Source of the DNA: Chitinophagales bacterium
Lineage (GTDB): Bacteria; Bacteroidota; Bacteroidia; Chitinophagales; Chitinophagaceae
Assembly: GCA_020636575.1 (NCBI GenBank)
Contig: JACJXP010000001.1
Location: forward strand, 1,178,001 to 1,242,000
DNA: 64,000 nucleotides
Direction of reading: 5' to 3'
The first letter of the stretch is position 1. Each line of letters starts with the position of its first letter. The notes beneath the pieces are model-generated. The model searched no databases. It was not told where the DNA came from and worked only from the letters and a program-made list of their open reading frames with translations. Shown piece by piece: positions 15,723 through 25,299 of this stretch. A program made the position numbers and the translations under genes.

Positions 15723-16499
15723 ATGGATTACGAAATAAAAGAATACGATAAATTTAAGTTCATCGAAGAAGGTGAAGGGGAGCCATTGGTGCTTTTACAC
15801 GGACTTTTTGGGGCGTTGAGCAACTTTAAGGACCTGATTGAATATTTCCGCAATCATACAAAAGTGATTGTACCCATGTTGCCTTTGCTGGATATGGATA
15901 TCCTGCATACATCTGTTGGAGGGCTGGCAAAATATGTTCACAAATTTCTGGAGGCCAGGGATCTTGAAAATGTAAACTTGCTGGGAAATTCTTTGGGCGG
16001 GCATGTTGCATTGGTTTACACCCTGAAGCATCCAGAACGTATTAAATCATTAATTCTAACGGGAAGTTCGGGCCTTTTTGAGAATGGAATGGGGGATAGC
16101 TATCCTAAAAGAGGTGACTACGAGTATATCAAGAAAAAAACGGAGCTTACCTTTTATGATCCCAAAACTGCTACAAAAGAATTAGTAGATGAAGTTTATG
16201 GCATCACTAATAACCGGATGAAAGTTATAAAGATCATCGCTCTGGCTAAAAGTGCCATTAGAAATAATTTAGGGGAAGAGTTAAGCCAGATTCAAAAACC
16301 AACCTTACTGATCTGGGGTAATAACGACACAATTACTCCACCTTTTGTAGCTAAGGAGTTTAATAAGTTGATCCCGAACAGTGAACTGCAGTTTATAGAC
16401 AAATGTGGGCATGCACCGATGATGGAAGTGCCGGGGGAATTCAATGCAATTTTGCATAAATTCCTGAAAAAGCTCAATGAGCCTGCAACAGTTGCGTAA
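15723..16499 (+). CDS. Alpha/beta hydrolase
   Basis: A 258-residue alpha/beta hydrolase. ATG 15723 (MDYEIKEYDKFKF) is preferred over the TTG at 15714. The oxyanion region is LVLLHGLFGALSNF, the nucleophile serine sits in LGNSLGGHVAL, the acid is in WGNNDTITPP and the histidine in DKCGHAPMMEVP. All triad residues are present, so it should be active as an esterase or related hydrolase; the substrate is unknown. No signal peptide. It opens a plus-strand cluster running to porG. Confidence 0.9.
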   Translation: MDYEIKEYDKFKFIEEGEGEPLVLLHGLFGALSNFKDLIEYFRNHTKVIVPMLPLLDMDILHTSVGGLAKYVHKFLEARDLENVNLLGNSLGGHVALVYTLKHPERIKSLILTGSSGLFENGMGDSYPKRGDYEYIKKKTELTFYDPKTATKELVDEVYGITNNRMKVIKIIALAKSAIRNNLGEELSQIQKPTLLIWGNNDTITPPFVAKEFNKLIPNSELQFIDKCGHAPMMEVPGEFNAILHKFLKKLNEPATVA

Positions 16500-16536
16500 T
16501 ATTTGGTGTCTTAATATCCAATAAAAGCCGCTATCC

Positions 16537-17202
16537 ATGTTAACAAGAGACCTGATAACACAATCGCTTCCTTATTTGCAATTGCATGATAAGGTTTACC
16601 AGGCTTTACAATTAATGAATGATAACCAGGTAAGGCATTTACCCGTTATTGACGGAGATAAGTTTGCCGGAATTATCAGTGAAGATGATTTGCTGATGGC
16701 TGACAACGAGAATGGTCTTATTTCGGATATGAGCCAGTCCTTATCCGGAGCCTTTGTAAAAGAGAATGATCATTTTTTAACAACAGTGCAAATAGCCGGG
16801 GAAAACAATCTTTCTATAGTTCCCGTTTTGAATGATGAGAATGAAGTCATCGGGACCGTGGCCTATGCAGACATGTTGAAACATGCATCTGAATTCATGA
16901 GCCTGAGTGAGCCGGGAGGGCTTATTGTGCTGGAAGTAGAAACTAATCAGTATTCTTTCAATGAGATCAGTAAGATCGTAGAATCAAACGATGCACAGAT
17001 CACCCAGTTGAATACTTCCAATGATGCGGCAACAGGTATGATGCAGGTGACCATTCGTATTAATAGACAGGAAATCTCTGATATAGTTGCCAGTTTTCAA
17101 CGGTACGAATACAATATAAAATACTTCTTCGGGGAAGAACAATATACCAATGAACTGAAAAGTAATTATGATAATCTGATGACCTATCTTAAACTTGGGT
17201 AA
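16537..17202 (+). CDS. CBS-pair protein with C-terminal ACT-like domain
   Basis: A 221-residue protein. Two CBS motifs fill residues 1-125 (QALQLMNDNQVRHLPVIDGD, GIISEDDLLMAD, NNLSIVPVLNDENEVIGTV). After a linker a beta-alpha-beta segment (GGLIVLEVETNQYSFNEISK, TGMMQVTIRINRQ) resembles an ACT domain. It presumably senses adenylate or amino-acid ligands (inference). It lies upstream of a BamA/TamA-like gene, nadK and porG, an arrangement recurrent in Bacteroidota. Confidence 0.85.
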   Translation: MLTRDLITQSLPYLQLHDKVYQALQLMNDNQVRHLPVIDGDKFAGIISEDDLLMADNENGLISDMSQSLSGAFVKENDHFLTTVQIAGENNLSIVPVLNDENEVIGTVAYADMLKHASEFMSLSEPGGLIVLEVETNQYSFNEISKIVESNDAQITQLNTSNDAATGMMQVTIRINRQEISDIVASFQRYEYNIKYFFGEEQYTNELKSNYDNLMTYLKLG

Positions 17203-17255
17203 CTTTCCTGTTATCTTGACTAATAAAGTAGCTACACAATTTTGTCTACCGTAAT

Positions 17256-18692
17256 ATGCATGGAACAATAAAATATTTTTTGTGCCTGCTAACGGGTATT
17301 TTATATCAGTTGCCGGGAATTGCACAGCAACCCGATTCGCTATTCGCAAAGCCGGATACTATTACTAAATCAAATGAGGAGTTCTTTATTGGTGATATAG
17401 TCATTACCGGTAATAAAAAGACAAAATCTTCTATTATTCTAAGGGAAGTGCCTTTCCGTAAAGGAGATAGTTTTTCATTACAAACACTGGTTAAAAAGTT
17501 TGAAGATGCCCGAAGACAGTTGATGAACACTGCACTTTTTAATTCAGTATTTGTTTCATTAAAAGAGTTCAGGGGGTTCATTGTTGATGTGTCCATAGAA
17601 GTAAAAGAAAGGTGGTACTTGTTTCCATTACCCTATTTCAGACCAGTTGACAGAAACCTGAACCAATGGCTGGTAGAACAAAAAGGAAGCCTGAAAAGGG
17701 TTAACTATGGTATAAAATTACTTTACAACAATACAACTGGCAGAAACGATAAATTGAAATTGTATCTCATTAATGGTTATACCAAACAAATTTCATTGGA
17801 GTATGACAGGCTTTATTTTGACAAAAGAATGAAATGGGGTGGAGTTATCAGTTTATCCGCCGGGAAGAACCGGGAAATGAACTATAATACAATAAATGAT
17901 AAACAAGTTTTTTTAAGACAGGATGAATATGTAAGAAATTTTTTTTCTACCAAAGCAGAAGTGTCATATCGCAGGGCCATCAAAACCCGTCATAGTTTTG
18001 GCGTAGGATTTACCCGGGAGCAGGTGCATGATACGATCACCAAATTAAATCCTGGTTATTTCAACGGGGCACATAAAAGTGTTGCATATCCGGAGATCTT
18101 TTACAAAATGGTTTATTACAATCTTGACTATATTCCTTATCCTATAAAAGGGTATGCTGCACAAATCAATTTTGCCAAAAAAGGCTTTGGTAAAGGAATA
18201 GACCTTTGGGAGCTTAATGTAAAGGCCCAGGCAAGCTGGCCGATAATGCGAAAGACATTTATAAACCTGAATACATTCGGTGGGTTGAAATTACCTTTCA
18301 GGCAATCTTATTATACGCAACGTCTTTTTGGGTATGGTGATGTTTATTTACAGGGGTATGAGTATTATGTAACAGATGGTGTGGCGGGCGGATTTATAAA
18401 AACTACATTGGCCCGGGAAATTTTCAATTTCAGAATAAGAATTCCAGGTTCAGAAAGAAAAGGAAAACAGGCAGAATACATTCCATTTAGAATATTTGGG
18501 AAGATTTACGGTAATGCAGGATATGTACATAATCCACAGCCAGGTCAAAACACCCTGTCAAATAAAATGCTGTATTCAAGCGGTATTGGTATCGACATTC
18601 TATCATTTTATGATGTTGTTTTTAAACTGGAGTGGTCATTTAATCAGTTAGGACAAAACGGATTATTTTTACATAAGAAGACCATTTTTTAA
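17256..18692 (+). CDS. BamA/TamA-family outer-membrane protein
   Basis: A 478-residue protein with a signal peptide (residues 1-24, ending GIAQ). One or more POTRA-like units follow near 45-125 (IGDIVITGNKKTKSSIILRE, PFRKGDSF). The beta barrel is of surface-antigen (D15) type and ends with aromatic F at the last residue, as expected for barrels. It is half the size of the BamA at 22548 and likely a divergent insertase or TamA-like protein. It abuts nadK with only 3 bp between stop and start, suggesting one operon. Confidence 0.8.
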   Translation: MHGTIKYFLCLLTGILYQLPGIAQQPDSLFAKPDTITKSNEEFFIGDIVITGNKKTKSSIILREVPFRKGDSFSLQTLVKKFEDARRQLMNTALFNSVFVSLKEFRGFIVDVSIEVKERWYLFPLPYFRPVDRNLNQWLVEQKGSLKRVNYGIKLLYNNTTGRNDKLKLYLINGYTKQISLEYDRLYFDKRMKWGGVISLSAGKNREMNYNTINDKQVFLRQDEYVRNFFSTKAEVSYRRAIKTRHSFGVGFTREQVHDTITKLNPGYFNGAHKSVAYPEIFYKMVYYNLDYIPYPIKGYAAQINFAKKGFGKGIDLWELNVKAQASWPIMRKTFINLNTFGGLKLPFRQSYYTQRLFGYGDVYLQGYEYYVTDGVAGGFIKTTLAREIFNFRIRIPGSERKGKQAEYIPFRIFGKIYGNAGYVHNPQPGQNTLSNKMLYSSGIGIDILSFYDVVFKLEWSFNQLGQNGLFLHKKTIF

Positions 18693-18695
18693 AAA

Positions 18696-19574
18696 ATGAA
18701 GGCAGCCATTTACAGCAGGATTTTTGAAGACGATCAACAGGATGATGTTCAATTGTTCTTTAGTGCTTTGGAGAAAGAAAAAATTGAGCCTGTTGTTGCG
18801 CAGCATTACTTTGAACAGATCCAGCATCGGATTAAGCTACCTTCCACAACTTCGGTTTTCTCCACATCAGATCAGCTTACTGAAGAAATTGAATTTATTA
18901 TCAGCCTTGGAGGCGATGGTACTTTACTGGATACCATCACATTAGTACGGGATAAAAAGATATCCATCATGGGAGTGAATTTTGGCAGGCTGGGGTTTTT
19001 GGCAAGTATTGGTAAAAATGAGGTAGATGAGGCAGTGAAGGCTATTTCTAAGCGGTCCTACATATTGGATAAAAGAACAATGATACATGTGGATGCCAAT
19101 GTTCCGCTGTTTGGTAATGTGCCTTATGGATTAAATGAATTTGCTATTCACAAACGGGATGTCGATTCAATGATCAAGATCCATGCATATTTAAATGGGG
19201 AATTTTTAAATTCTTACTGGGCAGATGGTTTGCTTGTGTCAACTCCAACCGGATCTACCGGCTATTCCCTTAGTTGTAATGGTCCTGTTGTATTCCCTGA
19301 ATCAGGAAGTTTTGTTATCACAGCAGTTTCACCACATAACCTTAATGTAAGACCCATTGTTGTTCCTGATGATAATATTATTTCATTCGAAATAGAAAGC
19401 CGATCTGATGATATCATTTGTTCTTTGGATTCCCGCAGAGAACTTGTCAGTAAAAATGTACAACTGGCTGTACGAAAAGAGAATTTTGATATAAGCCTTG
19501 TAAGATTAAGGGAAAATAATTTTCTGAAGACCCTTCGGAATAAGCTTACCTGGGGGCTGGATAAACGTAATTAA
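18696..19574 (+). CDS. nadK: NAD kinase
   Basis: NAD kinase makes NADP from NAD using ATP or polyphosphate. The 292-residue protein has the LGGDGTLLDT motif near residue 70 with its key aspartate, the GVNFGRLGFLASI segment, GLNEFAIHKRD with the conserved NE pair, and SADGLLVSTPTGSTGYS-like binding loops (WADGLLVSTPTGSTGYSL). It starts 3 bp behind the BamA/TamA-like gene and precedes porG. Confidence 0.97.
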   Translation: MKAAIYSRIFEDDQQDDVQLFFSALEKEKIEPVVAQHYFEQIQHRIKLPSTTSVFSTSDQLTEEIEFIISLGGDGTLLDTITLVRDKKISIMGVNFGRLGFLASIGKNEVDEAVKAISKRSYILDKRTMIHVDANVPLFGNVPYGLNEFAIHKRDVDSMIKIHAYLNGEFLNSYWADGLLVSTPTGSTGYSLSCNGPVVFPESGSFVITAVSPHNLNVRPIVVPDDNIISFEIESRSDDIICSLDSRRELVSKNVQLAVRKENFDISLVRLRENNFLKTLRNKLTWGLDKRN

Positions 19575-19640
19575 ATTGCCCTTCCACAAAAGAAAATGCT
19601 ATTTTTATCGTTCTATTATTTCCGGACTATTTAATAAGTT

Positions 19641-20501
19641 ATGACGAAGAGGATTTTAGTAATAGCCATATTCACTTTTTTTACCATTAGTTCAAATAAC
19701 TGCCTGCTGGCACAAGATGCTGTGGTGCAGGAAGGTGAGTTTGGCATAGGAGTTGGCGCAGGCCACTATTTCGGCGATTTAAATACCCGTAGTAAGCTTA
19801 ACAGGGCTAAAATGGCCGCCACAATTTTCTTTCGGAAAAATTTCGGCAACTACATAGCCGCCCGTATTGGCGCATCTTTTGCCCAATTAGGTTATTCAGA
19901 CCAGTATAATACGCATAATCAATATATGTACACCCGTAACCTGAGCTTCAATAGCAAGGTATGGGAGCTTTCACTCCAGGGAGATTTCAATTTCTTCCGG
20001 TTTATGCCCGGAGAGCCGGAATATAGCTTTACGCCATACGTTACACTTGGAGTAGGCATTTTTAGCTATGATCCTTATGCTTATTTACAAGGAGAAAAGA
20101 TCTTTTTAAGACCTCTCGGTACTGAAGGTCAGGGCAGTAGTTTATATCCAGATAGAAAGCCTTACGGCTCTATGGCTATCAGCATACCTTTTGGAGGCGG
20201 AATTAAATATGCACTGAATGATCGGTTCAATATTGCTTTTGAAGTATTGCATCGGTTTACCAATACAGATTATCTTGATGATGTTAGTAAGACCTACGTT
20301 GATCCGGCTGTTTTTCCACCTAATCCCGACGGAAGCGCATCAAACGGTTTACTGTTAAGCGACAGATCCTATGAGTTGGGAGAGCCTATCGGAGTTCCGG
20401 GTCGTCAGCGGGGAAACAGTAAGCAAAAAGATCAGTTTGTAACAGCTATGTTTCACCTGACTTTTAACCTGCAATCATACAAGTGTCCGACAGCTAAGTA
20501 G
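19641..20501 (+). CDS. porG: DUF6089 outer-membrane beta-barrel protein, PorG-like T9SS factor
   Basis: A 286-residue protein with a signal peptide ending LLAQ near residue 24 and a predicted eight-strand barrel (GIGVGAGHYFGDLN, YIAARIGASFAQLGY, VWELSLQGDFNFF, FTPYVTLGVGIF, FNIAFEVLHRFTNTDYLDDV). The sequence pattern and the position next to nadK and near uppS-bamA match PorG of Porphyromonas gingivalis, an outer-membrane partner of the T9SS PorKN ring. The symbol rests on both family and synteny. An unrelated gene on the opposite strand separates it from uppS. Confidence 0.75.
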   Translation: MTKRILVIAIFTFFTISSNNCLLAQDAVVQEGEFGIGVGAGHYFGDLNTRSKLNRAKMAATIFFRKNFGNYIAARIGASFAQLGYSDQYNTHNQYMYTRNLSFNSKVWELSLQGDFNFFRFMPGEPEYSFTPYVTLGVGIFSYDPYAYLQGEKIFLRPLGTEGQGSSLYPDRKPYGSMAISIPFGGGIKYALNDRFNIAFEVLHRFTNTDYLDDVSKTYVDPAVFPPNPDGSASNGLLLSDRSYELGEPIGVPGRQRGNSKQKDQFVTAMFHLTFNLQSYKCPTAK

Positions 20502-20517
20502 AAAAGAGTGTCCAATT

Positions 20518-21414
20518 TTACTCTTCCCTTTCTAATGGTAATGTCGAACAACGGAACAAACCGCTCAATTTTGAAGTTTCCGAATAGTCAACTTCAATTA
20601 CCTGGAGGCCTAATTGTTTCAACCTGAATTTAAGTTCAACAAATTTTCTTTCCATTATAACAATATCCTTTGAAATGGAGAATATGTTGGGGAACATTCG
20701 GTAGGCCTGGCTTTGGTTTACTTCAATTACATTTTCCAAAGGTATTTTCTTGTCGTCCAGAATTTCAATAATTGATTTGATGCCATTGAGATCTAAGATG
20801 CCATCCCGGTATAGTATCAAACTGTTATGGCCCACAGGTTGTAATGCACAGTCAAGATGCAAAACGTTTTCCAGGTGATTCGTACTGGATTTTACAGGGA
20901 TCTGCACTACTTTTTTATCAGGAAAACGTCTTTTTAAAAACGCAAACCCCTTATCATTTGTTCGCAAACTTTTACCAACCAAAATATAATCATCCCAAAG
21001 TATTATATCACCACCTTCAATTTGAATACCGCTATCTTCTTTTCTGATATCAACAATTTTTGAAGGGTCAATTTGTGATAAAATTTCAGCGATCCCGTCT
21101 ATCTCAGGTTTCCTGGCATCGATCATAACTGAAATGAAGAATGTATCACCAATAACAAAACCAATATCCCGGGTAAAGATCTGGTACAGGTTATCAATAT
21201 TCTTGGGCCTGTAAAGTTTTACTCCATTGTCAAGAAATGCCTGTTCAAATTGTGCTATCTCTTTTTGAATTTCTATCTCGGTTGGGAAGGTGCCATTTTC
21301 TAGATGAAATTTTGACTTTGGATTATTATTACCCGGCTCACCGATACTTGTACCAATCCCAAGGATTACAGATCTAAGCTTGCTTGTTTCGTTATTAATG
21401 TTCAAATGGATCAT
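20518..21414 (-). CDS. Amidinotransferase/dimethylarginine-deiminase-like hydrolase
   Basis: A 298-residue protein of the guanidino-group-modifying superfamily. The order of motifs fits: an early RDIGFVIGDTFF with acidic residue, EGGDIILWDDYILVG, a catalytic histidine in NVLHLDCALQPVG and a catalytic cysteine near the end in LFRCSTLPLERE. Such enzymes hydrolyse or transfer guanidino groups of arginine derivatives. The substrate is not predictable here. It lies alone on the minus strand in an otherwise plus-strand cluster and so looks like a later insertion. A short palindrome precedes it. Confidence 0.85.
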   Translation of the reverse strand: MIHLNINNETSKLRSVILGIGTSIGEPGNNNPKSKFHLENGTFPTEIEIQKEIAQFEQAFLDNGVKLYRPKNIDNLYQIFTRDIGFVIGDTFFISVMIDARKPEIDGIAEILSQIDPSKIVDIRKEDSGIQIEGGDIILWDDYILVGKSLRTNDKGFAFLKRRFPDKKVVQIPVKSSTNHLENVLHLDCALQPVGHNSLILYRDGILDLNGIKSIIEILDDKKIPLENVIEVNQSQAYRMFPNIFSISKDIVIMERKFVELKFRLKQLGLQVIEVDYSETSKLSGLFRCSTLPLEREE

Positions 21415-21429
21415 ACAGATTATTATATT

Positions 21430-21445
21430 ACTAACGAATGTTAGT
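21430..21445. promoter_or_regulatory. Palindrome upstream of the amidinotransferase-like gene
   Basis: ACTAAC GAAT GTTAGT is a perfect 6-bp inverted repeat, 16 bp before the ATG at 21414 on the minus strand. The size suits a dimeric repressor site or a 5' hairpin. No regulator gene lies next to it. Confidence 0.35.
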
Positions 21446-21624
21446 TAATTGAAATTATATGCAAAAGTCTACAAAGGTATCAAATGAAACTTGATCTTTT
21501 AAGGGAAAGAAGTAGATTTTTCGCCACTTGTAATTTATTATCAATCATTTATGCCTTAGTAATTTCCCAAAACTTAAAATCGATGTTGTCTGGCCTTTGC
21601 TTTAGAATACCCGAAAAACTTTGA

Positions 21625-21632
21625 TACCTTTG
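21625..21632 (+). promoter_or_regulatory. -7 element before uppS
   Basis: TACCTTTG is a perfect TAnnTTTG match 21 bp before the uppS start. TTTA at 21601-21604, 20 bp upstream, may serve as a weak -33 element. Confidence 0.45.
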
Positions 21633-21653
21633 TGCCCCGAAAAAGGGCTACAA

Positions 21654-22412
21654 ATGTCTGATCTGCTGGAAAAGATAAATAAGGAGCAATTACCTAAGCA
21701 TATAGCCATTATTATGGATGGTAATGGGCGTTGGGCCAAGGAAAAAGGGGAAGATCGGCTTTATGGTCATTTTCATGGGGTTGAAAGCGTTCGGAATATT
21801 GTTGAAGGAGCTGCAGAACTGGGAATAGAGTATCTCACCCTTTACGCATTTTCAACAGAAAATTGGGATAGGCCCGAATACGAAGTGGTAGGGTTGATGG
21901 AACTCCTTGTCAATACGATCCGCAAGGAAGTAGAAAGCTTGAATAAGAATAATATCCGGCTTCATGTAATAGGAGATATGAGTATGCTGCCAGAGTATGC
22001 CAAAAATGAACTCAATGAGGCGCTGGGGATCACTAAAAATAATACCGGGCTTAATCTTGTAATGGCATTAAGCTATAGTGGCAGGTGGGAACTACTAAAT
22101 GCGGTAAAAAATATAGCCCACGAAGTCAAAGAGAATAAATTAAGTGTTGAAGCAATTGACCAGGACACACTTCAGCGATTTCTTAGCACCAGCCAGTTCC
22201 CAGATCCTGAACTGATGATAAGGACCAGTGGGGAGTACCGGATCAGTAACTTTTTGTTATACCAATTGGCCTATGCTGAACTGTATTTTACACAGGTCCG
22301 CTGGCCTGATTTCAGAAAAGAGAACTTATATGAAGCTATTTTGGACTACCAGGCAAGGGAAAGAAGATTCGGTAAAACAAGTGATCAGCTTACAGAGGTA
22401 GTAAAATCATGA
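21654..22412 (+). CDS. uppS: Isoprenyl (undecaprenyl) diphosphate synthase
   Basis: This cis-prenyltransferase makes the C55 lipid carrier for peptidoglycan and glycans. ATG 21654 is chosen because it follows the -7 element and gives the family start. Motifs: HIAIIMDGNGRWA with the catalytic aspartate, GHFHGVESVRNIVEGA, YLTLYAFSTENW, and the C-terminal MIRTSGEYRISNFLLYQLAYAEL with RxxSNF. It has 252 residues, the normal size. bamA follows on the same strand. Confidence 0.97.
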   Translation: MSDLLEKINKEQLPKHIAIIMDGNGRWAKEKGEDRLYGHFHGVESVRNIVEGAAELGIEYLTLYAFSTENWDRPEYEVVGLMELLVNTIRKEVESLNKNNIRLHVIGDMSMLPEYAKNELNEALGITKNNTGLNLVMALSYSGRWELLNAVKNIAHEVKENKLSVEAIDQDTLQRFLSTSQFPDPELMIRTSGEYRISNFLLYQLAYAELYFTQVRWPDFRKENLYEAILDYQARERRFGKTSDQLTEVVKS

Positions 22413-22547
22413 CTTCTTTTAACAAACACTTTCGATATTTCCTTTTAATTTGCCGGCTTATCCGTTATAATTATAGAACTGTAATGCACACATAATCAAT
22501 AGATCAGCACATTTACCAAAACCAAAAAACTGACCCGAATAGAGACT

Positions 22548-25277
22548 ATGCGACATTTTTTACCCAGATTTTGTGTACTGCTGATCATTGGAATCCTTTT
22601 TGCCCCGTCGTTAAAAGCCCAGGACGATACTACTAATCCAACCTCGGTTGATCCCAAATTGATAGAATGGGAAAAAGCGACTATTCCCCGTGAGTACACT
22701 ATTGCAGATGTAAAGATCACAGGTACAAAGTACCTCGATACTGCAATCGTTTATTCAATTGCAAACCTTGTTCCGGGCGATAAATTCGTTCATCCCGGCA
22801 ATGATATTTTTGCCAAGTCTATAGCAAACCTTTGGCGTCAGAAATTCTTTTCTAATATCCGGATCTATGTTACCCGTGTTGAAGGCGATAAGGTCTGGAT
22901 CGAAATAAATCTCCAGGAAAGACCCCGGTTAGGTGACTATAAATTTTTTGGAGTAAAGAAGACGGAGGAAGAAGATCTTCTTGGAAAAGTTAACCTGGCA
23001 AAACAGACAATTATTACTGAAAATACAAGGAGGGTAATAACTGAACAGGTAACCAAGTATTATGCAGACAAAGCATACCGGAATGTGACGGTTAGAATTG
23101 AGGAGAAACCAGACACTTCTTATGCTAATTCAACAGCCCTGTTTATTTATGTTGATAAAGGAGAAAAAATTAAAGTCAACAACATTAATTTCTTTGGTAA
23201 TCAAAACGTAGATGGTTTACGGCTGAAAAAGCAGATGAAGGGAACCAAAGAAATGACCAAGCTTACTCTTTTCCCGCATAAAACCAACAGCCCATACGGG
23301 GAAGTAAAACCGTATTCATTTAAAAATTATATGAAAGACTGGGGTTTTCTTTCACTGTCAAAAACCAAGCGTCTTCTTGATCCATATTTCCGGTTCAAAT
23401 TATTCAGCGGAGCCAAATATGATCAAAAGAAGTATGACCAGGACAAAGAAGGTGTATTGAATTATTACAACTCAATAGGCTACAGGGATGCACAAATACT
23501 GGAAGATACCCAGTATGTACGGGATGGAAATCTTAACGTAGATCTTAAAGTATCTGAAGGGAGGCAATATTATTTCGGAAATATAACCTGGAAGGGAAAT
23601 GCCAAGTATTCAGATTCTGTTTTAAATGTATTACTGGGTATAAACAAAGGCGACATTTATAATATTGACATATTAAATAAAAGATTAGGGAAAGAGCTTT
23701 CCCAGGAAGGTGGTGATATCAGTGGTTTATATATGGACGACGGTTATCTGTTCTTCCGTGTGGAGCCGGTAGAGACTGCTGTATATAATGACACTATCGA
23801 TCATGAGATACGTATAACCGAAGGACCACAGGCAAGAATAAAAGAAGTAACTATATCCGGTAATGATAGAACGAAAGATCATGTTATCCGCCGCGAATTA
23901 AGAACAGTGCCGGGAGAGCTATTTAGCCGTAGTGATCTTATCCGTTCACAAAGGGAGTTGGCAAATCTGAACTACTTTAACCAGGAAACCATTAACCCCG
24001 GTGTGGTGCCAAACCAGGATGATGGTACGGTAAATATTAACTGGACACTGGAAGAAAAATCATCTGACCAACTTGAGCTTTCTGCCGGTTGGGGTGGCGG
24101 TATCGGACTTACCGGTACACTTGGTGTTACCTTTAATAACTTCTCAATTAAGAACATTTGGAAAAAATCTGCATGGGATCCGCTTCCAACCGGTGACGGA
24201 CAAAAGTTGAGTCTTAGAGTGCAATCTAACGGAAGAGCTTATCGTTCATACAGTGCTTCATTTACCGAGCCATGGCTGGGTGGAAAGAAAAGAAATTCCC
24301 TTACTCTCGGTTTTAATAGCAGTAAGTATTCCAATGCATACGATCCTTTTACGGGAAGAATTACCCGTGAGCAATCAGACTCACAGTATCTTAAGACAAC
24401 AGGATTTTCTATTGGCTTAGGTAAGCAATTGAAATGGCCTGACGATTTCTTCAGTATCATTTATACTTTGAATTTTACACAGTATAAGAGAAAGAATTAT
24501 GGCATTTTCCCGAATACAAGCCCAACCGGAACATCAAACAACCTGAGCTTTAAGATCGGCTTACAGCGTTCATCCGTATTTAATCCGATTTTCCCAACGA
24601 GCGGATCAAACTTCTTAGCTACAGTTCAGTTTACTCCTCCTTACTCATTATTTAATCCGGATATTGTTAATGACGAAGACCCGTATAAAAATCCGGAGTA
24701 CCATAAGTGGCGTTTTAATGCTGAGTGGTATGTGCCGATCGGGCAGCCTTTAGGTGCGGAGAAGAACAGGCAGTTTGTTTTAAAACTTGCAGCTAAGTAT
24801 GGCTTTATGGGGCGTTATAACCGGAAACTTGATTATTCACCATTTGAGAGATTCCAGGTGGGTGATGCGGGCCTTACTAACAACTTTGGATTGTTAGGAT
24901 ATGATATCATCGCCCATAGAGGATATCCGGTTTATCAATCTTCTGATCCGACTGTAAACCCGGATAATCAAAATGCGCAAAACTTCTTTACTATTTTCAA
25001 TAAATATCAACTGGAACTTCGTTTCCCATTGGTAACAAATCCTAGCAGCACCATATATGCCCTTGGCTTTTTTGAAGCTGCCAATGGCTGGTATAATTAT
25101 AAAACATACAATCCATTCAGACTTCGTCGTAGTGTGGGTGTAGGTATGCGTTTCTTCCTGCCAATGTTTGGTCTACTTGGATTTGACTATGGCGTAGGGA
25201 TTGACAGAATACAACCGGGACAAGGCCTGAAAAACGCTTCACGGTTTACCTTCATGCTTGGTTTTGAACCAGAATAA
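22548..25277 (+). CDS. bamA: Outer-membrane assembly factor BamA
   Basis: A 909-residue Omp85 protein with a signal peptide ending LKAQ at residue 25. Five POTRA-type repeats span about residues 50-450 (YTIADVKITGTKYLD, GDYKFFGVKKTEEEDLLGK, IKVNNINFFGNQNVDG, YYFGNITWKGNAKYSD, ARIKEVTISGNDRTKDHVIRRE). The barrel ends in a FTFMLGFEPE strand, and LRFPLVTNPSSTIYALGFFEA lies in late strands. It inserts outer-membrane proteins. The neighbours uppS upstream and two ompH/skp chaperone genes downstream are the conserved Bacteroidota arrangement. Confidence 0.95.
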   Translation: MRHFLPRFCVLLIIGILFAPSLKAQDDTTNPTSVDPKLIEWEKATIPREYTIADVKITGTKYLDTAIVYSIANLVPGDKFVHPGNDIFAKSIANLWRQKFFSNIRIYVTRVEGDKVWIEINLQERPRLGDYKFFGVKKTEEEDLLGKVNLAKQTIITENTRRVITEQVTKYYADKAYRNVTVRIEEKPDTSYANSTALFIYVDKGEKIKVNNINFFGNQNVDGLRLKKQMKGTKEMTKLTLFPHKTNSPYGEVKPYSFKNYMKDWGFLSLSKTKRLLDPYFRFKLFSGAKYDQKKYDQDKEGVLNYYNSIGYRDAQILEDTQYVRDGNLNVDLKVSEGRQYYFGNITWKGNAKYSDSVLNVLLGINKGDIYNIDILNKRLGKELSQEGGDISGLYMDDGYLFFRVEPVETAVYNDTIDHEIRITEGPQARIKEVTISGNDRTKDHVIRRELRTVPGELFSRSDLIRSQRELANLNYFNQETINPGVVPNQDDGTVNINWTLEEKSSDQLELSAGWGGGIGLTGTLGVTFNNFSIKNIWKKSAWDPLPTGDGQKLSLRVQSNGRAYRSYSASFTEPWLGGKKRNSLTLGFNSSKYSNAYDPFTGRITREQSDSQYLKTTGFSIGLGKQLKWPDDFFSIIYTLNFTQYKRKNYGIFPNTSPTGTSNNLSFKIGLQRSSVFNPIFPTSGSNFLATVQFTPPYSLFNPDIVNDEDPYKNPEYHKWRFNAEWYVPIGQPLGAEKNRQFVLKLAAKYGFMGRYNRKLDYSPFERFQVGDAGLTNNFGLLGYDIIAHRGYPVYQSSDPTVNPDNQNAQNFFTIFNKYQLELRFPLVTNPSSTIYALGFFEAANGWYNYKTYNPFRLRRSVGVGMRFFLPMFGLLGFDYGVGIDRIQPGQGLKNASRFTFMLGFEPE

Positions 25278-25299
25278 ATCATTACATAAAATATTAATC

